The notes below the pieces were generated by a model, which saw only the letters and a program-made list of their open reading frames with translations, searched no databases and was not told where the DNA came from. From contig JAFMHL010000024.1 of assembly GCA_017854535.1 (NCBI GenBank), forward strand, positions 1-59,635: a stretch of DNA of 59,635 nucleotides, written 5' to 3'. Each line of letters opens with the position of its first letter. Within the stretch, counting starts at the first letter, position 1. Origin of the DNA: Nitratireductor sp. GTDB lineage: Bacteria; Pseudomonadota; Alphaproteobacteria; Rhizobiales; Rhizobiaceae. A program made the position numbers and the translations under genes. Below are positions 9,356 to 17,387 of this stretch, piece after piece.

Positions 9356-9380
9356 GTAAGCCACAAAGTCTTAGATCAAT

Positions 9381-10229
9381 ATGCCGAACAGTGAGCGATA
9401 TTTTCATTTGCATCTAATCTCCGATTCCACCGGTGAAACCTTAATCGCCGCCAGTCGTGCAGTGGCTTCCCAATATGAAAAAACCAGCGCGATTGAACAT
9501 GTTTATCCCGGAGTGCGAAGTCTGGCGAAGTTAGAAGAAGCTTTTTCACAGATAGATGAAAAGCCAGGCATCGTTTTGTTTACTATCGCCAATGAAAATC
9601 TTTCAACCATTCTTTTAGAAAGATGCGCAACCATGGGCATTCCATGTGTATCTATCCTTGAACCCATATTCAAAACATTTCAGGCATATTTGGGGATTCC
9701 AAGTAGCCGCAAAACTGGCGCTCAGCATGAATTGAATGCTGAATACTTCAATCGCATCGATGCAATCAATTTTACACTGATGCATGACGATGGTGCTTTG
9801 CCTGAGATTATTGAAGACGCAGATATTGTGTTGCTAGGCATATCGCGTACTTCTAAAACACCAACTTCAATTTATTTAGCGAATAGAGGGCTAAAAACAG
9901 CAAATTTCCCTTTAGTTCCTAATGCAACCATTCCTACCAGATTAATTGAAGGAAAAAATCCGCTGATTGTAGCGCTAATTGCTTCAACAGATAGAATTTA
10001 TCAGGTTCGACAAAATCGGTTATTGGGAAATGAAAACTCGAACAAGACAAACCCCTATACTGATAGAGCGTCCATTGCTGAAGAACTTGCCCAGACCCGC
10101 AAATTATGTAAACGCCATAATTGGACAATGATTGATGTCTCTCGTAAATCGATTGAAGAAACGGCTGCCGAAATTTACGCATTATGGCAAAGCCACCAAC
10201 AAACGGTCTCACGCTTTCCAATTGTGTAA
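9381..10229 (+). CDS. ppsR: Pyruvate,phosphate dikinase / PEP synthase regulatory protein (DUF299)
   Basis: This bifunctional kinase-pyrophosphorylase family adds and removes phosphate on a threonine of PEP synthase or pyruvate phosphate dikinase, switching it off and on. The 282-residue protein begins with FHLHLISDSTGETL and has the family P-loop-like motif GISRTSKTPTS (153-163). Which dikinase it controls cannot be told from the window. It is the first rightward gene after the origin, as in many alphaproteobacteria. The ATG lacks a strong ribosome-binding site because the DnaA boxes lie directly upstream. Confidence 0.92.
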   Translation: MPNSERYFHLHLISDSTGETLIAASRAVASQYEKTSAIEHVYPGVRSLAKLEEAFSQIDEKPGIVLFTIANENLSTILLERCATMGIPCVSILEPIFKTFQAYLGIPSSRKTGAQHELNAEYFNRIDAINFTLMHDDGALPEIIEDADIVLLGISRTSKTPTSIYLANRGLKTANFPLVPNATIPTRLIEGKNPLIVALIASTDRIYQVRQNRLLGNENSNKTNPYTDRASIAEELAQTRKLCKRHNWTMIDVSRKSIEETAAEIYALWQSHQQTVSRFPIV

Positions 10230-10257
10230 AATGCAATAATTATTTCTAGGGAAACAA

Positions 10258-10854
10258 ATGGCAAATCTCATATTAGCGTCGAAAAGCCCTTATCGCGCAT
10301 CCATGTTAAAAAATGCTGGTTTGGAGTTTGATGCCATCACTGCGGGCATTGACGAGCGAGCTGTAGAAGCGCCACTGGCTGATTCCAATATGTCGCTAGC
10401 AGACATCGCAGAAATTCTCGCGATCGCAAAAGCTCAAGACGTATCTTCAAGATTTTCAGAAAGGATCATCATAGGCTCTGATCAGGTTATGGAGTTTGAA
10501 GGACAGCAACTTCATAAGCCTGCTGATATGGAAGAAGCGCGCCGTCGTTTGTTGGCTTTATCTGGAAAAAAGCATGAACTACATTCCGCAGTGGTATTGG
10601 TGCAAAATAGCGAAATGCTTTGGAGCCATGTGGAAACAACCACGATTATCTTTCGCTCACTAACGCCGGAATTTATCGGACATCATTTGGCTGATGTGGG
10701 TGAAGTTGCCCTAACCAGTGTAGGTGCTTATCAAATCGAAGGGCGCGGGATTCAATTAATAGAAAATATCAAGGGCGATTTCTTTTCCATTATAGGAATG
10801 CCATTGCTTCCATTGCTGAAGCAACTACGCAGTATGAACATTTTAGAAAAATAA
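10258..10854 (+). CDS. maf: Maf-family nucleotide pyrophosphatase
   Basis: Maf proteins hydrolyse non-canonical or modified nucleoside triphosphates (house-cleaning). The 198-residue protein has the N-terminal LASKSPYRASMLKNAGL segment (LASxSPRR in most relatives) and the acidic GSDQV motif, with conserved lysines in between and TSVGAYQIEGRG near the C-terminus. The start follows GGGAAACAA at good spacing. It lies 28 bp after ppsR and 10 bp before aroE in one rightward set. The substrate subclass cannot be assigned from sequence alone. Confidence 0.92.
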   Translation: MANLILASKSPYRASMLKNAGLEFDAITAGIDERAVEAPLADSNMSLADIAEILAIAKAQDVSSRFSERIIIGSDQVMEFEGQQLHKPADMEEARRRLLALSGKKHELHSAVVLVQNSEMLWSHVETTTIIFRSLTPEFIGHHLADVGEVALTSVGAYQIEGRGIQLIENIKGDFFSIIGMPLLPLLKQLRSMNILEK

Positions 10855-10864
10855 CAGAAAATAT

Positions 10865-11734
10865 ATGTCGAACCAACTGATCAAAAAAGCCTTTGTATGT
10901 GGATGGCCAATCGAGCACTCCCGTTCCCCTATCATTCATTCCTATTGGTTAAAGAAATATGGGTTGGATGGTACCTATGAAAAAATAGCTGTTGCGCCAG
11001 ATCATCTTCAAGCATTTTTAAATGATATGAACACTTCTGGATTTGTGGGTGGAAATTTTACCATTCCACACAAAGAGAATATCAGATTTTCATTATTTAG
11101 GATCGATGTTGCTGCAAAAGCAATTGGTGCTGTAAACACTGTTTGGCTTGAAAACGAAAACTTGATTGGTGGGAATACTGATTGGCTTGGCTTTTCAGCG
11201 AACATGGATCAGTGGGCAAATGGATGGGACAATCCCGAACGATTAAAAAAACCTGCAATTATATTGGGAGCAGGAGGCGCCGCCCGCGGAATTCTTTATG
11301 CCTTACAGCAGCGCGGATTTGAGAAAATTATTCTGGTAAACCGCACGAAAAGTAATGCCGATAAAATTGCCAATGAATTTCTTGGTGACGTTTCGGCTGC
11401 TTCATTAGAAGAAATTTCTGACTTGCCATTGGATATTTCTATTTTGGTGAATACGACCAGTCTTGGAATGTCTGGAAAAAATGAGCTTCCAAAAAATCTG
11501 ATTGCTTATCTAAATCAGATTGCGAAAGACGCCATCGTCAATGACATTGTATATATCCCTCTTCAAACTGAGCTGTTGAAAGTCTGTGCTAAGGCAAATT
11601 TAAAAACAGTTGATGGTCTGGGAATGCTTTTGCATCAAGCGGTTCCTGGCTTTGAACGCTGGTTTGGAATGAAACCGGAAGTTACTCAGGAATTACGGGA
11701 TCTGGTATTGGAAGATATTAGGAAAACAGTATGA
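10865..11734 (+). CDS. aroE: Shikimate dehydrogenase AroE
   Basis: AroE reduces 3-dehydroshikimate to shikimate with NADPH in aromatic amino-acid synthesis. In the 289-residue protein the substrate site is visible as SRSP (19-22), catalytic Lys70 in FTIPHKEN, Asn91 and Asp106. The nucleotide-binding loop GAGGAAR (135-141) and the NRT (NADP-selective) motif follow. The Phe in NFTIPHKE, where most relatives have Val, is a mild variation. The end overlaps coaE by four bases (ATGA), so the two are translationally coupled. Confidence 0.95.
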   Translation: MSNQLIKKAFVCGWPIEHSRSPIIHSYWLKKYGLDGTYEKIAVAPDHLQAFLNDMNTSGFVGGNFTIPHKENIRFSLFRIDVAAKAIGAVNTVWLENENLIGGNTDWLGFSANMDQWANGWDNPERLKKPAIILGAGGAARGILYALQQRGFEKIILVNRTKSNADKIANEFLGDVSAASLEEISDLPLDISILVNTTSLGMSGKNELPKNLIAYLNQIAKDAIVNDIVYIPLQTELLKVCAKANLKTVDGLGMLLHQAVPGFERWFGMKPEVTQELRDLVLEDIRKTV

Positions 11735-12333
11735 TTATTCTAGGCCTAACAGGCTCAATTGGAATGGGAAAATCTACCACAGCAGCGATGTTCAAAGGAT
11801 TCGGTATTCCGGTTCAAGATGCAGATGCAGTTGTCCATGAATTATATTCAGGTGAAGCCGCCCCACTGATTGAGGCAGCTTTTCCCGGGACAATCAAACA
11901 GGGAGTGGTTGACCGTAAAATCTTGGCTTCCCATGTCATAGGTCACCCTGATGCCTTAAAAAAACTGGAAGCAATTATACATCCACTGGTGGCCGCCAAA
12001 CGAAATGCGTTTTTAAAAGCGGCAAAAACCCAAAGCGCTAACTTGGTTGTATTGGATATACCCCTGCTTTTTGAAACAGGTGGCGAGAAAAATTGTGACT
12101 ATGTTGCTGTTGTAACAGCACCATTGGAAGAACAAAGACGCCGTGTATTGGCTAGAGCTGACATGACAGCAGAAAAATTCGAAAAAATTCTCGCAAGCCA
12201 GACACCAGACGCTGAAAAACGTGAAAAAGCAGACTTCATCATAGACACATCCTTAGGACTGGATCATGCCCGTATGGAAGTAGAAAAGATAATTGCCCAA
12301 CTATCAAAAGACCCGTCACCAAAAGGTATGTGA
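11731..12333 (+). CDS. coaE: Dephospho-CoA kinase CoaE
   Basis: CoaE phosphorylates the ribose 3'-hydroxyl of dephospho-CoA, the last step of coenzyme A synthesis. The 200-residue protein opens with the P-loop [12 protein letters not shown] (5-16), then the [10 protein letters not shown] and [10 protein letters not shown] segments of the family. It starts within the aroE stop (ATGA overlap) and ends one base before the dnaQ start, so translation is probably coupled through aroE-coaE-dnaQ. Confidence 0.95.
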   Translation: MIILGLTGSIGMGKSTTAAMFKGFGIPVQDADAVVHELYSGEAAPLIEAAFPGTIKQGVVDRKILASHVIGHPDALKKLEAIIHPLVAAKRNAFLKAAKTQSANLVVLDIPLLFETGGEKNCDYVAVVTAPLEEQRRRVLARADMTAEKFEKILASQTPDAEKREKADFIIDTSLGLDHARMEVEKIIAQLSKDPSPKGM

Positions 12334-12334
12334 A

Positions 12335-13048
12335 ATGCGTGAAATTATTTTCGATACAGAGACTACCGGATTTAGACCTGAAGAGGGTGAGCGGGTAATT
12401 GAACTGGGCGCAATTGAATATATTAATCGTGTGGAAACCGGCAGAACCTTTCATGAGTATATCAATCCGGAAGGTCGTCAGGTAGATCCCGGCGCTTTCA
12501 AGGTTCACGGAATTAGCAATGAGTTTTTGAATGATAAAAAAACGTTCGGAGAAATCGCAGAGGCGTTCATCGAATTTGTTGGCGATGGGTTATTGGTCGC
12601 TCACAATGCTTCTTTTGATATCAACTTCTTAAACCATGAATATGCGCGTTTGAAACTGCCACCTGTTAATCCGGAAAAAGTGATTGATACGCTTGAGATT
12701 GCGCGGCGCAAGCATCCCATGGCGCCCAATTCTCTCGATAAATTGTGCGAGCGTTATGGTATCAACAACAAGCATCGAAATTTCCATGGTGCATTATTGG
12801 ATTCGCAACTGCTTGCAGAAGTTTATATTGAGCTATTGGGCGGTCGCCAAACCAGTCTGGAATTGGTTTCGAATTCAGAAAAAAATGAGGAAAGCGGTAT
12901 TGGAAATTCTCATTCGCAATATTCCACAACACCCAAGCCTGTGCGCGAAACCAGCCTTCCCGAAAGGCTAACTGGTAGCGAAAAAAGCGCCCATCTGGAA
13001 TTTGTTCAAACGTTGGGCGAGAACGCTATCTGGAAAAAATATCAATAA
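12335..13048 (+). CDS. dnaQ: DNA polymerase III epsilon subunit (3'-5' proofreading exonuclease)
   Basis: DnaQ proofreads for the replicative polymerase. The DEDDh active site is complete: Asp7 and Glu9 in FDTETTG, Asp95 in HNASFD, His151 and Asp156 in HGALLDS. The C-terminal part, which would hold the segment that binds the alpha subunit, is Ser/Glu-rich and poorly conserved. The open frame extends back into coaE, but the ATG at 12335 sits directly before the conserved REIIFDTETTG and is preceded by AAGG. I chose it (237 residues). It ends the rightward run that leaves the origin. Confidence 0.95.
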   Translation: MREIIFDTETTGFRPEEGERVIELGAIEYINRVETGRTFHEYINPEGRQVDPGAFKVHGISNEFLNDKKTFGEIAEAFIEFVGDGLLVAHNASFDINFLNHEYARLKLPPVNPEKVIDTLEIARRKHPMAPNSLDKLCERYGINNKHRNFHGALLDSQLLAEVYIELLGGRQTSLELVSNSEKNEESGIGNSHSQYSTTPKPVRETSLPERLTGSEKSAHLEFVQTLGENAIWKKYQ

Positions 13049-13076
13049 AAAAGCGGCCCATAGAGCCGCCTTTATA
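13047..13076. terminator. Bidirectional terminator between dnaQ and secB
   Basis: GCGGC and GCCGC pair around a seven-base loop, flanked by A-runs on the left and TTT on the right, so it can act on both converging transcripts. Confidence 0.65.
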
Positions 13077-13106
13077 AATACACTTTAAAACCAATGGAAA
13101 ATTGAA

Positions 13107-13619
13107 TTAGCTTTTTGTTGCCTTGGCGGATTCAGCTTCAGCCATCTGCGCCATTCTTGACTGATACAATCTGGCGAAATCCACCGGATCAATCATCAAT
13201 GGAGGAAAACCGCCATTACGTGTTGCATCTGAAACGATGTGGCGTGCAAAGGGAAATAGCAAACGTGGGCATTCGATAAGGACCGCTGCATGTTTTGCAT
13301 CTTCAGGAATGTTCACAAGGCGGAAAATGCCAGCATATGACATTTCGCAGTTGAACAACATATCTTTGCCCTCACCAGCTTTGGCTTGGATGTTGAGCAC
13401 AACTTCATAGTCGGTCTCAGCCAATGGATTGGCATTCACATTGATGTTGATGCTGATCTCAGGCTGTTTTTCTTTCGGCAAAAGTGAATTTGGAGAATTA
13501 GGATTCTCAAAAGAAAAATCTTTAATATATTGTGTAAGAACGCTTAATGAGGGTGCAGCGCCTTGGGCTTCTGCTGCGCCATTGGCTGGAGTTTCGCTTT
13601 TTGCTGCTTTTTTCGCCAT
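13107..13619 (-). CDS. secB: Protein-export chaperone SecB
   Basis: SecB is a tetrameric chaperone that keeps preproteins unfolded and hands them to SecA. The 170-residue protein has the family signature LTQYIKDFSFENPNSP, the YEVVLNIQAKA strand, and CPRLLFPFARHIVSDATRNGGFPPLMIDPVDFARLY, of which the last part is the near-invariant core. The N-terminal 25 residues are Ala/Lys-rich and variable. The frame extends 12 codons upstream, but homologues begin at MAKK, so I chose the ATG at 13619. Confidence 0.95.
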   Translation of the reverse strand: MAKKAAKSETPANGAAEAQGAAPSLSVLTQYIKDFSFENPNSPNSLLPKEKQPEISININVNANPLAETDYEVVLNIQAKAGEGKDMLFNCEMSYAGIFRLVNIPEDAKHAAVLIECPRLLFPFARHIVSDATRNGGFPPLMIDPVDFARLYQSRMAQMAEAESAKATKS

Positions 13620-13750
13620 TTTGAAATTCACTTTTCCGTTTTCGTTATCAATCACCTTGTTCGTAGCAGAGTTTAAAAATTAATCTACTACAACAAATTC
13701 AAAGAAATTGGCTATCACGTCCGATGATTGTAGACAACCGGAGCATACCA

Positions 13751-14278
13751 TTATGTATCTTTACCATCGGATATCTCTTTGTTCCATGGAGATGAGCCAT
13801 CGCGCTTGCCCTCGCTGGTTTCTTTAAACTCATCAGGATCCAGATCAACCACTCCATCTTTACTGGTTCCTCCTCTTGAAAAAGGATTGGAGGATTTACT
13901 GCCGAAATCACCGGGCGTGATGATTTGAATTCTGGAAGCCATGAAAGACCAGATAAATGTCCGCACGAATGGGATAAAAAGTAGAAAACCTAGCGTATCG
14001 GTTATGAAACCAGGGGTAAGCAAAAGTACGCCAGCAACCAGTATCATGGCGCCATGCCCTAACTCTTTGCCTGGAATATTCCCCGCATTGGTAACTTCTC
14101 GCAATCGATTGATTATTTGAAACCCTTGGATGCGTAATAATATACTGCCGATGACGGCAGTCAGCAAAATCATTGCAAATGTCCATAAAACACCAATTTG
14201 GCCTCCTATGAGGATAAAAGCCCCAATCTCGGCAATTGGAATTGCGAGTAGAAGGAATGGAATAAGCGAAAAGGGCAT
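13751..14278 (-). CDS. fxsA: FxsA family membrane protein
   Basis: FxsA is a small cytoplasmic-membrane protein; in Escherichia coli it relieves phage T7 exclusion by the F plasmid, and its normal role is unknown. The 175-residue protein has hydrophobic segments near 5-22, 27-50, about 75-95 and 100-115. The pattern PIAEIGAFILIGGQIG then LLRIQGFQ is characteristic, followed by a hydrophilic, acidic C-terminal tail. It sits between secB and the divergent Tim44-like gene. Confidence 0.88.
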   Translation of the reverse strand: MPFSLIPFLLLAIPIAEIGAFILIGGQIGVLWTFAMILLTAVIGSILLRIQGFQIINRLREVTNAGNIPGKELGHGAMILVAGVLLLTPGFITDTLGFLLFIPFVRTFIWSFMASRIQIITPGDFGSKSSNPFSRGGTSKDGVVDLDPDEFKETSEGKRDGSSPWNKEISDGKDT

Positions 14279-14360
14279 AATTTTATCCAGTTTTATTATC
14301 GTAAACCAAATTCATATGGGGTTTTGGGTCTAAGATTGCGAAGAGTTTGCATTGACTGTT

Positions 14361-14394
14361 TTGATTCTTTTCCTCAAACACCTATATAAGGTGT
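14361..14394 (+). promoter_or_regulatory. Promoter with a dyad over the -10 element, upstream of the Tim44-like gene
   Basis: TTGATT (14361-14366) and TATATA (14383-14388) are spaced by 16 bp. The -10 element lies inside a perfect inverted repeat, ACACCT-ATATA-AGGTGT (14378-14394), which looks like a repressor operator. The regulator is not known. Confidence 0.45.
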
Positions 14395-14445
14395 CAGGTA
14401 TCTATAAACGACCCTTTTTCAGTTTCCTTTCACATGGCGAGCGAT

Positions 14446-15195
14446 ATGTCCGAGATTTTTGACACCACCACAATTATTACAATCGCGATTGCGGTATTTA
14501 TCCTGCTGCGCTTGCGTTCAGTTCTTGGAACAAGAAATGATAATGAGCGCCCACCATTTGAACCCTATGAGATTGACCGTAAGACCAGAAAGGCCAAGCC
14601 TGCTGGGAAAAGAGCAAATACAACCGATAAAGCTTCGGACAATGTGATTCCAATGCCAGGCCGCGAAGAGGCCCAAAGAGCTGCGAGCAGCACAATTTCG
14701 ACTGCCGAAAAAGCGATAAACGCCTATGCCAAAAGCGGAACGAAACTCAATCGCGGCTTGAAAGAAATTTTAGGCCAGGACGCATCCTTCAATCCTGACA
14801 GTTTCGTTGATGGGGCTAAAATGGCTTATGAGATGATTGTTACCTCTTTTTCTGACGGCGATCGAAATACACTGAAAAATCTTTTGTCCCGTGAAGTTTA
14901 TGAAGGATTTTCAGCGGCAATATCCGATCGTGAGAGCCGAAAGGAACAAGTACGTTCTAATTTTGTTGGTATCGAAAAAGCGGTCATCAAATCAGCCGGC
15001 GTTATTGATAATGATGCGCAAGTAACCGTTGAATTTGTTAGCCAGATTATTTCTTCAACCCATGATGCCGCTGGTGAAGTGATTGATGGTGATCCCGAGC
15101 AAGTCGGCGAAGTGCATGATATCTGGACTTTTGCCAAAGATGTACGCTCAAATGATCCTAACTGGAAATTGGTCGCTACCGAATCTGATTCTTAG
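14446..15195 (+). CDS. Tim44-like domain membrane-anchored protein (TimA-type)
   Basis: Bacterial Tim44-like proteins share the C-terminal fold of the mitochondrial import-motor subunit; in alphaproteobacteria they are membrane-anchored and probably assist envelope protein traffic. One hydrophobic segment lies at the N-terminus (IITIAIAVFILLRL), followed by a basic Pro-rich linker (RPPFEPYEIDR) and a C-terminal Tim44 domain of about 150 residues. An in-frame ATG lies four codons earlier at 14434; I prefer the second because homologues begin just before the membrane segment. It is followed by mltA, a conserved pairing. The function is inferred from family. Confidence 0.85.
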   Translation: MSEIFDTTTIITIAIAVFILLRLRSVLGTRNDNERPPFEPYEIDRKTRKAKPAGKRANTTDKASDNVIPMPGREEAQRAASSTISTAEKAINAYAKSGTKLNRGLKEILGQDASFNPDSFVDGAKMAYEMIVTSFSDGDRNTLKNLLSREVYEGFSAAISDRESRKEQVRSNFVGIEKAVIKSAGVIDNDAQVTVEFVSQIISSTHDAAGEVIDGDPEQVGEVHDIWTFAKDVRSNDPNWKLVATESDS

Positions 15196-15231
15196 GTTCA
15201 TCCGCTCACAGACTGATATCGGGGGATCGCA

Positions 15232-16344
15232 ATGTCGTCCTTGGCAAGAATGGTAAAAACTGAATTTTCCATTCTTAAAGGGTGGCTGGAAGAAGATCAT
15301 CTTGCCGCTCTCTCCTGTTTTCGCGTTAGCGCCAGAAGAATGGCTACGAAACCTTACTCAACCAAAAAACTGGGTGTGAGTGCCGAAAATTTGGCAAAAG
15401 CTGGCGCTGCTGCTTTAGATATTGAAATTGATGGACCTTCTTGCGGCCAAAAAGCAAAGCAGTTTTTCGAAACATGGTTCGTGCCTCACCAAATTGAGCC
15501 AATATCTTCATCAGATCGCGGCTTTGTTACGGGTTACTTTGAGCCAGAAATTTCTGCGTCTCCTGTGAAAACGGACAAATTCAAATATCCAATTTTAAAG
15601 CGACCTGTGGACCTCGTTGCCATTGATGATGATACCCGCCCTCAAGACATGGATCCTTCGTTCTTCTTTGCAAAAAATGAAAATGGTGTCTTAAGCGAAT
15701 ATTACGACCGAAAACAAATCGAAACCGGCGTTCTTGATGGGAAAGGCTTGGAGCTGTTTTGGTTTGAAAATCGGATCGATATTTTCTTCATTCATATACA
15801 GGGATCAGCGCGGTTGGTAATGCCTGACGGGTCTGTTCGCCGAATTTCTTATAATGGAAAAACGGGGCATGAGTTTACCGCCATTGGAAAAATACTGATT
15901 GAGCAAGGCGCTTTGACCTTGGATAATGTAACCATGCAATCAATCCGAAAATGGTTGGAAGATCATCCAGATAGCGCCGATGAGCTTATGTGGAAAAATA
16001 GATCATATATATTTTTTACTGAGGTATCTCATCCCGAACCACAAATGGGACCTGTCGCGGCGGCTGGCGTCCCTTTGACACCCGGTCGCAGCCTTGCAGT
16101 TGATCATCGTTTGCAAACATTTGGCACACCGATTTGGGTATCCACTGATAAACCAATTCCTGGAAGCACCAAAGCTTTTGAAAGACTTATGATTGCTCAA
16201 GATACCGGATCGGCGATTGTTGGTCCGGCAAGAGGTGATTTATTCATTGGAACCGGATTTGAAGCAGGGCAAATAGCTGGTGGGATTAAAAACACTGCTG
16301 ATTTTATCGTTTTCGTTCCAAAATCTGGGACACATGCTCAATGA
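15232..16344 (+). CDS. mltA: Membrane-bound lytic murein transglycosylase A (MltA domain plus 3D domain)
   Basis: MltA cleaves peptidoglycan glycan strands to 1,6-anhydro products. The 370-residue protein has the MltA domain (GYFEPEISAS, IHIQGSARLVMPDG). The C-terminal 3D domain carries the catalytic aspartate region (VPLTPGRSLAVDHRLQ, AQDTGSAIVGPARGDLF). I see no clear signal peptide or lipobox: the N-terminus is hydrophilic, so how it reaches the periplasm is unclear. GGGGG eight bases before the ATG is a good ribosome-binding site. It overlaps the Smr gene by four bases (ATGA). Its anhydro-muropeptide products would feed the recycling genes at 47-49 kb. Confidence 0.9.
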   Translation: MSSLARMVKTEFSILKGWLEEDHLAALSCFRVSARRMATKPYSTKKLGVSAENLAKAGAAALDIEIDGPSCGQKAKQFFETWFVPHQIEPISSSDRGFVTGYFEPEISASPVKTDKFKYPILKRPVDLVAIDDDTRPQDMDPSFFFAKNENGVLSEYYDRKQIETGVLDGKGLELFWFENRIDIFFIHIQGSARLVMPDGSVRRISYNGKTGHEFTAIGKILIEQGALTLDNVTMQSIRKWLEDHPDSADELMWKNRSYIFFTEVSHPEPQMGPVAAAGVPLTPGRSLAVDHRLQTFGTPIWVSTDKPIPGSTKAFERLMIAQDTGSAIVGPARGDLFIGTGFEAGQIAGGIKNTADFIVFVPKSGTHAQ

Positions 16345-16988
16345 GCAAAGATTCAAATTCTAACAATGGTGCCAAGCCCGTGCGCAAAAAACGTTCGCTG
16401 CATCCAGAAGAAGAAGCGTTGTGGAAACAAGTCAAACGAACGGTGCAACCCGTTTCCTCCAAAAGGCAAAATTTAAAACATTGGTTGGATAACGAACCGC
16501 TGCAAAACCCAATATTGACTCATGCTCCAGCGAGGGTTGAGAAGGCTGAAGCTCCAAGGAAAACGCCATTACCTAGCCGCCAATTTATTGCGGCAAGTTA
16601 TTCTCCTCCTGTTTCTTTACCTAGCCCCATCCCTAAATTTCCCTCATCCATTGATGACAAAACCGCAAAGAAGCTTGTTAAGGGTAAGCAAGCCATCGAT
16701 GCGCGTATAGATTTACATGGCATGACCCAAGATTTGGCGCACCGCATTTTGCAGGACTTCGTGGTCCATCAATATCACTCCGGTTCAAAAATTATTCTTG
16801 TGATCACCGGTAAAGGAAGAATGCATGAGGGTATTTTGAGAAATGCAGTTCCAAGATGGTTGCGAGAACAACACCTTGCGGAATATGTGTCTGCCTTTCG
16901 GGTATCCCATATCGCTCATGGTGGTGAAGGTGCCTTATATGTTCGATTGCGAAGTAAAAATAGAGCAGCAAAAAGGATAGCACCATGA
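16341..16988 (+). CDS. Smr-domain protein (putative endonuclease)
   Basis: Smr domains are small nucleases related to the C-terminus of MutS2. The 215-residue protein has a long disordered, Pro-rich N-terminus (1-115) and then the Smr fold: DLHGMT (124-129), TGKGRMHEGILR (156-167) and AHGGEGALYVRL (192-203). Typical Smr proteins have TGKG followed by a variable loop, as here. It is coupled by ATGA overlaps to mltA before and the XRE gene after. The cellular substrate is unknown. Confidence 0.88.
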   Translation: MSKDSNSNNGAKPVRKKRSLHPEEEALWKQVKRTVQPVSSKRQNLKHWLDNEPLQNPILTHAPARVEKAEAPRKTPLPSRQFIAASYSPPVSLPSPIPKFPSSIDDKTAKKLVKGKQAIDARIDLHGMTQDLAHRILQDFVVHQYHSGSKIILVITGKGRMHEGILRNAVPRWLREQHLAEYVSAFRVSHIAHGGEGALYVRLRSKNRAAKRIAP

Positions 16989-17353
16989 CGCCCTTTGGCC
17001 GCCGGGTTCGAGAACTGCGGGCTGAAAAAAAAGTCACGCAGAAACAGATGGCATCGGAACTGGGTGTTTCCGCAGCCTATTTGTCTGCTTTGGAGAACGG
17101 CAATCGCGGTGCGCCAAGCTGGCAATTTGTTCAAAGAATTATAGGGTATTTTAATATCATATGGGATGACGCAGAAGAATTGCAAAAATTAGCAGTATCC
17201 TCTCATCCAAAGATTTATCTGGATACATCAAAACTATCTGTTGAAGCGACAGCGCTGGCGAATTTACTGGCCAATAGGATCTCAGATTTGGACAAGCAGG
17301 ATCTTTTGGCTCTGGCCCACGACATTCAGGTTCGTGCAAATAGGAAACGATAG
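16985..17353 (+). CDS. XRE-family helix-turn-helix transcriptional regulator
   Basis: The 122-residue protein has an N-terminal Cro/CI-type helix-turn-helix (about 7-62: VRELRAEKKVTQKQMASELG, AAYLSALENG), and a C-terminal helical region of no recognised family. It overlaps the Smr gene by four bases, so it is the last gene of the Tim44-mltA-smr-XRE set. It may regulate that set, possibly through the dyad at 14378-14394; this is inference only. Confidence 0.85.
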   Translation: MTPFGRRVRELRAEKKVTQKQMASELGVSAAYLSALENGNRGAPSWQFVQRIIGYFNIIWDDAEELQKLAVSSHPKIYLDTSKLSVEATALANLLANRISDLDKQDLLALAHDIQVRANRKR

Positions 17354-17387
17354 CGTTTTAAATGTCTGCGTGTTGGGCTATCCAAGA

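Larger units (their letters stand above)
9017..9380. other. Probable chromosomal replication origin (oriC)
   Basis: This gene-free AT-rich gap separates leftward hemE from rightward ppsR, the position of the mapped origin in Caulobacter and of origins described in rhizobia. It contains a perfect DnaA box (TTATCCACA, 9347-9355), one-mismatch boxes TAATCCACA (9069-9077) and TGTGAATAA (9047-9055, reverse strand), and weaker forms at 9081-9089 and 9239-9247. Another one-mismatch box (TTATCCACT) sits at 8985-8993 at the hemE start. There is an IHF consensus at 9168-9180, a long AT-rich stretch (about 9091-9180) that could unwind, and one GANTC methylation site (9217-9221). Gene orientation diverges here and parAB/parS lie nearby. 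Origin function is inferred. Confidence 0.85.
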
